Positions 14,575 to 19,776 of a DNA stretch of 30,169 nt are shown one piece after another. Below the pieces are notes generated by a model. It did not search any database. It saw only the letters and a program-made list of their open reading frames with translations, and was not told the origin of the DNA. Location: positions 1-30,169 of IMG/VR virus record IMGVR_UViG_3300027365_000046; one strand, written 5' to 3'. Position 1 is the stretch's first letter, and each line of letters begins with the position of its first letter. Position numbers and translations under genes: made by a program. The stretch is from a virus.

Positions 14575-15403
14575 TTTTCAACCTCCTGATATGCATCATA
14601 AGCAGATACGCGCATTCGTACGCGTGCTTACCCATGTCCGGATATGTCCGACGCATCCACTCTACATCGAGCACGGACCCTCCGATGTCGTATGTGTAAT
14701 AATTCCCTCCCTTTCGAGTTTTGCCCAGCAAGACGTTGCTGTCATATACGGGGAGCATCCCCTGGCGCGCAAGGTTGAGGCACTCTACCCATGCCGCCGT
14801 CCACGGATGACCACCATCGGTCTTGGCTTCGACAGCATCTGGCGGATAGAGCATCAGCCGGACGTCCTTCGGGTTGTTACGGTCTTTCCAATTTTTAGTC
14901 CCGGGTACGCGTAGGATGCGCGAGACATTGGTCGATGCCATGTCAACGCCAGGATGCAATGCAGCTGCCCACGCGCGCAGGATGCGCACAAAGGTTGACT
15001 GCTCGGTTTTCTTCGTCCCAATCTGTGAGACCGCAAGGCGCCGGTACAAGTGATAACCCTTGCCGCTCGAAACAATGACCTCGGCGCTGCCGCGTAGCTC
15101 ATCGACGGTTGTCGTTCCAATAGCATCGATGTCCGCCCAGAGCATCGCGGCGGTGTCGACGGATGAGTCTCGCCCACTTTGCTCCCAGCGTGGTAGTACA
15201 CCCATGTACACGTCCCAGCCTTGGTCGGAGCGTGTGACGCACATCTGCGCGAGCTCGCTCCATTGCGTGTCGCTTCGCGGTATCTGATGGTAACTCAACT
15301 GTGGACCATGCCCCGGGTTGAGCATCCGGATCTCGATGTAGCCGGACGTATAGCGCCGCATAAGCCAGCGCATAAATGTCGCGGCTTGACTTTCCCTATC
15401 CAT
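14567..15403 (-). CDS. Archaeo-eukaryotic-type primase (PrimPol-like)
   Basis: The product has 278 residues. The ATG at 15403 has a perfect AGGAGG six to seven bases upstream, which excludes the longer frame reaching 15460. The catalytic set of AEP primases is visible: LWADIDAI (Asp91, Asp93), VSSGKGYHLYRR (110-121, the S-x-G-x-G-x-H motif) and SRILRVPGTKNWKD (161-174, the basic R-x-P-G-T-x-N-x-K motif). It makes primers at the phage origin. The PriCT-1 domain normally fused to its C-terminus is found instead on the downstream helicase. The 3' end overlaps the helicase start by 8 bp, so both are made in a fixed ratio. Confidence 0.88.
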   Translation of the reverse strand: MDRESQAATFMRWLMRRYTSGYIEIRMLNPGHGPQLSYHQIPRSDTQWSELAQMCVTRSDQGWDVYMGVLPRWEQSGRDSSVDTAAMLWADIDAIGTTTVDELRGSAEVIVSSGKGYHLYRRLAVSQIGTKKTEQSTFVRILRAWAAALHPGVDMASTNVSRILRVPGTKNWKDRNNPKDVRLMLYPPDAVEAKTDGGHPWTAAWVECLNLARQGMLPVYDSNVLLGKTRKGGNYYTYDIGGSVLDVEWMRRTYPDMGKHAYECAYLLMMHIRRLKNG

Positions 15404-15452
15404 ACAAACCTCCTGCGGGCGTCGTTGCGCCCAGTGCGTGGTACCCTTAGCC

Positions 15453-15776
15453 ATGACCACGCAACCGCAATATTACACAGATATGACCGTTGAGCCAGTA
15501 GACGTATGGGAGCAACAAGGCGTGCTTTTCCCAGCGTCAATCGCCATGTGCACCAAGTACGTCATGCGCAATGGCCTCAAGTCGACTGACCATCACGACC
15601 TGGACGGCTTGGTATTCTTTGCATTATGTGCCCGTTACGGATTGGAGTCAGCCCGCGCCATTTTGGCAGGCATGAACCATAATCCCCATACGCAATGTAC
15701 TCCCGGAGACCAAACGTCGACGATGACTCGATGTAATGTAGACGGCGAGGCGCGAGGGATACCAGCTCGTTACTGA
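15453..15776 (+). CDS. Small DUF3310-like protein on the opposite strand
   Basis: The product has 107 residues from the ATG at 15453; a GTG/ATG-rich upstream extension to 15438 adds five residues. Residues 12-70 (VEPVDVWEQQGVLFPASIAM, CTKYVMRNGLKST, DLDGLVFFALCARYG) resemble the DUF3310 pattern found in many phages: P-(I/V)-x-V-(W/I)-E, then a K-Y-V-x-R core and a helix. Its role there is unknown, although nucleotide metabolism has been suggested. No SD is clear. It runs against its neighbours, and its last 200 bp overlap the 3' part of the VRR-NUC gene on the other strand. The last 35 residues do not look family-like. Confidence 0.5.
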   Translation: MTTQPQYYTDMTVEPVDVWEQQGVLFPASIAMCTKYVMRNGLKSTDHHDLDGLVFFALCARYGLESARAILAGMNHNPHTQCTPGDQTSTMTRCNVDGEARGIPARY

Positions 15777-16143
15777 TATCAATCACACGGTCGTTTTGAG
15801 CAAGACCGCACCAGTAGCAGTGCTGGACAATCGCGAGCGCGGCACCAATCCAGTCGTAGGCCACGGCAAATTTATCGCTACCTGATGCCATCAACCAATC
15901 GGTCTGCTCATCTGTCAATCGATTACTATTGACCTTCATTTCAATCCATAGGTTAGGCGGCCCATCAGGTAGACACAGGTCCCAAACTCCGGCGCGTACG
16001 CCCTCAGATCGCAAACGTGCTGCCGTGCTGATGTGGCGAAATCCGCCGTTAGGGATGGCGAATAACCTCCGCATCTCTGGGATGTCTTTGACGTGTGCTC
16101 GATGCCACGTCATAAGAGCTTGTTGTTGTTGACTCTCTGTCAT
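15577..16143 (-). CDS. VRR-NUC family nuclease
   Basis: The product has 188 residues. The ATG overlaps the sigma-factor stop (TAATG) with GGAGAGG just upstream. The nuclease core covers residues 1-108: HRAHVKDIPEMRRLFAIPNG, then AARLRSEGVRAGVWDLCLPD (Asp55) and LWIEMKVNSNRLTDEQTDWL (Glu68, Lys70, Gln80). This is the PD-(D/E)xK arrangement of VRR-NUC proteins, which act on branched or structured DNA and are common in phages as small resolvases. The family is usually complete at 100-120 residues. The extra 80 residues here have no recognised motif and lie largely opposite another gene. Confidence 0.88.
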   Translation of the reverse strand: MTESQQQQALMTWHRAHVKDIPEMRRLFAIPNGGFRHISTAARLRSEGVRAGVWDLCLPDGPPNLWIEMKVNSNRLTDEQTDWLMASGSDKFAVAYDWIGAALAIVQHCYWCGLAQNDRVIDISNELVSLAPRRLHYIESSSTFGLREYIAYGDYGSCLPKWRGLTPIRNGHIMQRIPSRPGRDGQST

Positions 16144-17033
16144 TACCTCTCCAATGTCTGGCGCAGAATGCGCGCCTTTTCGCTTTGCGCCATGAGTCGC
16201 AACGACAGCTGTATAACCTGCCTCACGCGTTCACGGCTGATTCCGGTCGCCTCGCTTATCTCGTTGAGTGTGTGCTCCTTGTTGTCAGGCTGACCTATGC
16301 CGTATCGCATCCGCATGAGTAGCTGATCGCGCGGCGAGAGTATCCCGATGGTGTCATCGATGGCGCGTGTCACGGCGTCCTGATCGAGCCCTTCGGTGAT
16401 GTCTTCGCCGGTGGTGATTAGGTCACCTTGCAGGATGTTATCTGTCCCGGTGATTGGGTCATCCAGTGAAATGTGGTCGGACACGGCATACCGGAGGTAA
16501 TCCTCGACAAGCTCCGCTGTCATCCTTGGCAACTTAAGTCGCAGAGACTCAGGATACTTGTCCTTGTCCTGGTGCATGCGATTGAGCAGCTGTGCGGAGG
16601 TTGGCCAGTGACCATTGACGCCGTAATATGCGCGCCGGGATTCCATGATGTGGGTCAGGTCGGAGTACTTACCCTGCGGGAGGCGCACCATAGCGACACC
16701 AAGGAGACTCCGATTGATGCGTTGCATAATCCAATACGTTGCATACGTCGTGAAGCGGTACCCGGTTGCCGGGTCGTATCTCTTGACGGCCGTATGTAAC
16801 CCAAGCAATCCCTCGCTGCAGAGGTCGTCATAGTCGCGATTTCGTATGGCGTACTTTCGAGCGATTGAGTACACGAGTCGGACATTGGCATTGACCAGCG
16901 CAGCGATTGCCCGCTCTTTGTCGTGTGCGTCAGCCTGTATGCGCGTGCCCAGCCAGATCTCGTGCGCATGCGTTAGGAGGCCATCGACGAGCGGTGTCCT
17001 GTCGTAGTGCCTCCATGTCTTGATATCTCGCAT
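16143..17033 (-). CDS. Sigma-70-family RNA polymerase sigma factor
   Basis: The product has 296 residues. All core-binding and promoter-reading regions are present. Region 1.2-like: LVDGLLTHAHEIWLGTRIQA (15-34). Region 2: NANVRLVYSIARKYAIRN, DYDDLCSEGLLGLHTAVKRY and GYRFTTYATYWIMQRINRSL (48-110). Region 3: about 122-185. Region 4: LSPRDQLLMRMRYGIG, HTLNEISEATGISRERVRQV (232-273). This layout is that of primary/group 2-like sigma factors rather than small ECF types. It would direct host RNA polymerase to phage promoters. The ATG at 17033 lies one base after the upstream TAG; there is no SD, so translation is probably coupled. A longer frame to 17153 lies inside the upstream gene. The VRR-NUC gene follows with a TAATG overlap. 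Confidence 0.93.
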   Translation of the reverse strand: MRDIKTWRHYDRTPLVDGLLTHAHEIWLGTRIQADAHDKERAIAALVNANVRLVYSIARKYAIRNRDYDDLCSEGLLGLHTAVKRYDPATGYRFTTYATYWIMQRINRSLLGVAMVRLPQGKYSDLTHIMESRRAYYGVNGHWPTSAQLLNRMHQDKDKYPESLRLKLPRMTAELVEDYLRYAVSDHISLDDPITGTDNILQGDLITTGEDITEGLDQDAVTRAIDDTIGILSPRDQLLMRMRYGIGQPDNKEHTLNEISEATGISRERVRQVIQLSLRLMAQSEKARILRQTLER

Positions 17034-17034
17034 G

Positions 17035-17367
17035 CTAGTCTGCAGTGTGACCGCGTAGCTCCTGTGCTGCCACACGCGCACGGAACAGCTGCTCGCGTTG
17101 CCAGCTGTTACGGATGTCCTGAGCGAGCATCCAAGCAACTGCAAGACTTGCAACTATCATTGCAAGAGTGACGAGAGGGTGCCGACGTGCTCGCTTTGGC
17201 TTCGGGACCATATAGTCCACATAGGTGTCGCCAAGGCTCACCGGTAGGGAGTTTATGGCGCCGCATGGGCAGAGCCAGATATTCCCACTCGATGGCTCGA
17301 CGGTTACTGTGCGGGCAGCTGCACATACTTGGCAGCTTAGACGTTTGGTGCGTGTTGATGTTGTCAT
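17035..17367 (-). CDS. Zinc-ribbon membrane protein next to the sigma factor
   Basis: The product has 110 residues with AAAGGA before the ATG at 17367. The N-terminus carries CQVC (12-15) and CPCG (33-36), a C-x2-C plus C-x-C set fitting a small zinc ribbon. After a basic stretch (KPKRARRH) comes one transmembrane helix (LVTLAMIVASLAVAWMLA, about 64-81) and a charged helical tail (RNSWQREQLFRARVAAQELR). The basic stretch before the helix puts the zinc ribbon in the cytoplasm. It is translationally linked to the sigma-factor gene. A membrane anchor or anti-sigma factor for the phage sigma is an attractive guess from position only; no anti-sigma family motif was recognised. Confidence 0.7.
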   Translation of the reverse strand: MTTSTRTKRLSCQVCAAARTVTVEPSSGNIWLCPCGAINSLPVSLGDTYVDYMVPKPKRARRHPLVTLAMIVASLAVAWMLAQDIRNSWQREQLFRARVAAQELRGHTAD

Positions 17368-17392
17368 GGTTGTTGTCCTTTTTGCGTGCGCT

Positions 17393-17602
17393 TTATGCGC
17401 GTTTACGAGCGGTCGAATCTAAATACGTTGCGCGCTTATTGCTGATGATTTGCCACATGTCGGTGATTGTTACCTCGTATGCGTCCGCCAGGCGCTCGAC
17501 GGTAGTCACGTTTGGCACATGGCGGCCAGATAGCCAGCGTGCAACGCATGGCTGTGTGACGCCAAGCTTGTTGGCGATCTCCTGCTGTGTCTTGGTTGTC
17601 AT
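17393..17602 (-). CDS. Small Cro/CI-like repressor
   Basis: The product has 69 residues. Residues 4-45 form a helix-turn-helix of the XRE type: TKTQQEIANKLGVTQPCVAR followed by WLSGRHVPNVTTVERLADAY. The ATG at 17602 starts directly at the edge of the divergent control region; there is no SD, and a possible -10 (TATAGT, 17613-17608) would place the RNA start at the ATG itself, which suggests a leaderless message. It probably binds the palindromes between it and the plus-strand early operon and so controls both directions. It leads the minus-strand operon containing the sigma factor. Confidence 0.85.
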   Translation of the reverse strand: MTTKTQQEIANKLGVTQPCVARWLSGRHVPNVTTVERLADAYEVTITDMWQIISNKRATYLDSTARKRA

Positions 17603-17607
17603 GCCGG

Positions 17608-17651
17608 CACTATAACATAATCTTTGCAAAGATAACACATTATGTTATTAT
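17608..17651. promoter_or_regulatory. Divergent control region with operator palindromes
   Basis: ATAACATAAT (17612-17621) and ATTATGTTAT (17639-17648) are a perfect 10-bp inverted repeat around a 17-base centre. Inside lies a second perfect palindrome, CTTTGCAAAG (17622-17631). For the plus operon, TTGCAA (17624-17629), a 16-base spacer and TATTAT (17646-17651) form a good promoter whose -35 and -10 lie within the palindromes. Binding of the adjacent repressor would block it directly. Confidence 0.7.
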
Positions 17652-17685
17652 CGACATGTCAGTGATGACACAGGAGGTTGGTTAT

Positions 17686-18252
17686 ATGAGTTTTGAAAAC
17701 GCCGGCAACGCATCCGGCAAACAGGTTACGGTCCGCTTCAGGTGCGGACACTCGGATGTGCATACTTTTAGTCTGACTGCAAATGGCATGCAGGCCGAGC
17801 GGCGTTTCATGGCGGCATCCATCAGTCAACTGTGCCGACAGTGCTATAACACGGCAGGTCACGCAGTAAGTATTCCAAGCACTAACGGCCAGCACCCGAG
17901 TATCACACGCGCATTGCATCTGCTCAACGTGTCGTACTCAACGCCTGCATGCGTCAATCGCGACCAGTCACGGTGGGCGTACGATGTGCAGTGGCGCACC
18001 ATGCCGATTGTAGATCTCATTCGCAAGCGACTGCTCGCGATGTACGCTGCCGACCAAGCGGTGTGCATCGATGCGCTCGCTGTGATGATGCCTACGTTGT
18101 CGCAGCTCTCGGGCGTCTATGGCTTGTCATACAAGACCATCATCAACAGCCGCGGGTCGAACTGGCTCGGACTCATTGTCGCCTCGCTCCGCGATGCTGG
18201 GCTTGACAGCGCCGTGTTGTACATGTCAGGAGCAAACGATGTTAACAAGTAA
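17686..18252 (+). CDS. Early protein of unknown function with a possible zinc site
   Basis: The product has 188 residues. AGGAGG lies nine bases before the ATG at 17686. I do not recognise the family. The N-terminal part has VRFRCGHSDVHTF (Cys20, His22) and ISQLCRQCYNTAG (a C-x2-C pair), which could bind one zinc ion. The C-terminal part is helical (IVDLIRKRLLAMYAADQAVC, MMPTLSQLSGVYGLSYKTII, LGLIVASLRDAGLDSAVLYM). It is the first gene of the repressor-controlled plus operon, ahead of an ERF-type annealing protein, whose start it overlaps by 14 bp. A role in recombination, replication or host takeover is plausible from position only. Confidence 0.75.
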   Translation: MSFENAGNASGKQVTVRFRCGHSDVHTFSLTANGMQAERRFMAASISQLCRQCYNTAGHAVSIPSTNGQHPSITRALHLLNVSYSTPACVNRDQSRWAYDVQWRTMPIVDLIRKRLLAMYAADQAVCIDALAVMMPTLSQLSGVYGLSYKTIINSRGSNWLGLIVASLRDAGLDSAVLYMSGANDVNK

Positions 18253-18772
18253 CACCGTAACCGCCATCATGCCGTCGCTGCTGTACGTACAGTCCAAGGT
18301 GTCAGCGATTCCAAAGGAGGGAGTCAACCCGTTCGCGCGGTCCAAGTATGTCACCCTGCAGTCGATGGTTGATTTCGTCCGTCCTCTCCTGACCGAGGCA
18401 GGGATTGTACTTAGCCAGGGAGCGAGACCGCTCCACACGCTTGATGTCACGTATAGCGCGAAGGGCACCGAGCCCGGGATGCCACGGCAGGCAATCCCGC
18501 AGACAATCATGCTTATTACGGTGTGGACACGCCTCACGCACTCACTGTCTGGCGAGTGGGTCGAGAGTGAGCTCACACTCCCGCTACGCGAGGTCAACCC
18601 GCAGGAGAGCGGGAGCATCATGACATATGGCAGGCGGTACACTCTCGGTGCCATACTGGCATTGACCCCTGATGAGGACAACGACGGCGAACCCGTTACG
18701 CCAGCTCCTCGCGGTGGACAGCGGAGCGCTCCTGGTCCGAGTGCACCCATCCGTAGTTTTGGACCCGGATAA
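18239..18772 (+). CDS. erf: ERF-family single-strand annealing protein
   Basis: The product has 177 residues. AGGAG lies six bases before the ATG at 18239. The family pattern is clear: KEGVNPFARSKYVTLQSMVD (26-45) followed by FVRPLLTEAGIVLSQ, then WTRLTHSLSGEWVESELTLP and ESGSIMTYGRRYTLGAILAL with TPDEDNDGE (about 97-153). ERF proteins anneal complementary single strands and promote phage recombination or genome circularisation. The C-terminal tail is Pro/Gly-rich and disordered, a probable partner-binding tail. It overlaps the previous gene and is followed by a small gene 12 bp later. Confidence 0.92.
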   Translation: MLTSNTVTAIMPSLLYVQSKVSAIPKEGVNPFARSKYVTLQSMVDFVRPLLTEAGIVLSQGARPLHTLDVTYSAKGTEPGMPRQAIPQTIMLITVWTRLTHSLSGEWVESELTLPLREVNPQESGSIMTYGRRYTLGAILALTPDEDNDGEPVTPAPRGGQRSAPGPSAPIRSFGPG

Positions 18773-18784
18773 GGAGGATAGATT

Positions 18785-18985
18785 TTGGCTAAAGATACAA
18801 AGTTGGACGAACTCATCAAGGGTGGGAGCGTCGGAGATATCGCGCAAGCACTCAGTGCTGAACCCGCGAATGTTTTCATCTTGCCGCTCCTCGATGGCGA
18901 CACGCCGACCCATGAGGTTGCGCTCCACGTCGGTAAGGATGGCAAGGAGATCAAGATTGTACGGATCTGGCGTAAGGCACTCTAA
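18785..18985 (+). CDS. Small protein of unknown function
   Basis: The product has 66 residues and starts with TTG. This start is supported by AAGGAGG eight to nine bases upstream and by its place 12 bp after the ERF gene. The sequence has a short helix (KLDELIKGGSVGDIAQALSA) and a strand-rich end (VFILPLL, HEVALHVGKDGKEIKIVRIW). It resembles no family I can name. Being last in the operon with a recombination gene, it may assist that process. A palindrome and a strong terminator follow it. Confidence 0.75.
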   Translation: MAKDTKLDELIKGGSVGDIAQALSAEPANVFILPLLDGDTPTHEVALHVGKDGKEIKIVRIWRKAL

Positions 18986-18987
18986 CT

Positions 18988-19004
18988 TGTAAGGAATCCT
19001 TACA
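18988..19004. repeat. 17-bp palindrome TGTAAGGAATCCTTACA
   Basis: This is a perfect palindrome around a central base, located two bases after the stop codon of the plus operon. It shares the 11-base core AAGGAATCCTT with the palindrome at 19731-19747. The two flank the endolysin gene, and each lies near a plus-oriented terminator. Possible roles are protein binding sites or mRNA hairpins. Confidence 0.65.
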
Positions 19005-19024
19005 TGTTGACGTCTAAATGGACA

Positions 19025-19055
19025 ACACCCCGGGAAGGCGGCCCGGGGTGTTTTT
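19025..19055 (+). terminator. Strong rho-independent terminator of the plus-strand early operon
   Basis: ACACCCCGGG (19025-19034), a 7-base loop and CCCGGGGTGT (19042-19051) form a 10-bp stem followed by a run of Ts. It ends the early operon 40 bp after the last gene. On the minus strand there is no T run after the stem, so it acts mainly on plus-strand transcripts and protects the convergent endolysin gene. Confidence 0.9.
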
Positions 19056-19095
19056 GCGTTTCAACCATGCAACAGTAACACGCACCGGCAGGATA

Positions 19096-19635
19096 TCACA
19101 GGTTAAGCAAACCGAACCCGCCGAACATACCGAGCTCGTGCCATTCACGACGCTTATAATACACGCCGTCGCCGTCGCGCTCGACGTCTCCTGGGCGCTC
19201 GGGCTCCGGGCTTGTGTTACCCTCGACTGTCCACACTCCGTTTTCATCGACGGAATACACGATGCCGATATGCGCGATGCGCGCGAGCTGGCGGAAGTAG
19301 AATAGCGCGTGGTCACCTTTGCGTGGTCTCTTGATAGTCTTACCGGTGATGATTGATTGTGCGGGTATCCACAGGTCTTTCGCCTTGTAATACCTGGACC
19401 AATCGGGACAGTATCCCGAGCGTGGGAAATCATCAGGGTATGTCGTGTTCAACTTCGTCGCCGCTTGCTTCATGCGGTATCGGACATGCGCAGCACACCA
19501 CGGCGCGCCGGGCGGTAACGGCGGTTTGCAGCTGGCCTGATAGGTCTCCACGGCTTTTCCGCGATTCTCGCCAACCTCAGTGACGCCGATGTTTGCGTAT
19601 GCCAAGTCCGCATGTAACAACGCAATATCTCTCAT
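19096..19635 (-). CDS. CHAP/NlpC-like endolysin
   Basis: The product has 179 residues with AGGAGT nine bases before the ATG. It has the arrangement of CHAP-type cell-wall amidases or endopeptidases: ENRGKAVETYQASC, then PPGAPWCAAHVRYRMK with candidate catalytic Cys47, KGDHALFYFRQLARIAHIGI with candidate His122, and GVWTVEGNTSP with the third polar residue (Glu138/Asn140). The end GDGVYYKRREW is also usual. It would cut peptidoglycan peptides at lysis. There is no signal peptide, so a holin is needed; candidates are the membrane genes at the left edge. No separate cell-wall-binding domain is present. A virion-associated lysin is an alternative because it follows the tail tip gene. Confidence 0.82.
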   Translation of the reverse strand: MRDIALLHADLAYANIGVTEVGENRGKAVETYQASCKPPLPPGAPWCAAHVRYRMKQAATKLNTTYPDDFPRSGYCPDWSRYYKAKDLWIPAQSIITGKTIKRPRKGDHALFYFRQLARIAHIGIVYSVDENGVWTVEGNTSPEPERPGDVERDGDGVYYKRREWHELGMFGGFGLLNL

Positions 19636-19690
19636 TGGTGTATACTCCTTGTATCAACAACCTCCTGCCCGTTGATATTCCTAGCCGACA

Positions 19691-19725
19691 CCCCGCAGCC
19701 TCGCATCTGCGGGGTTTTTCTTTTT
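19691..19725 (+). terminator. Second plus-oriented rho-independent terminator
   Basis: CCCCGCAG (19691-19698), an 8-base loop and CTGCGGGG (19707-19714) form a stem followed by TTTTTCTTTTT. It lies in the leader of the endolysin gene but points the other way. It would stop plus-strand transcripts that read through the first terminator before they run against the tail operon. Confidence 0.85.
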
Positions 19726-19730
19726 CAGGT

Positions 19731-19747
19731 GTCAAGGAATCCTTGAC
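19731..19747. repeat. 17-bp palindrome GTCAAGGAATCCTTGAC
   Basis: This is a perfect palindrome around a central base in the gap between the tail operon and the endolysin gene. It shares the core AAGGAATCCTT with the palindrome at 18988-19004. Confidence 0.65.
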
Positions 19748-19776
19748 GACTTGAACCAACAAGGTTTACTTGTCGG

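Noticed and set aside
18226-18954. Minus-strand open frame of 242 codons opposite the ERF gene
   Set aside because: The plus strand has SDs, family motifs and tight gene spacing; the minus frame has none of these.
19691-19747. TTGACA before the endolysin gene as a promoter -35
   Set aside because: No -10 element lies at a usable distance; the TTGACA is simply part of the 17-bp palindrome.
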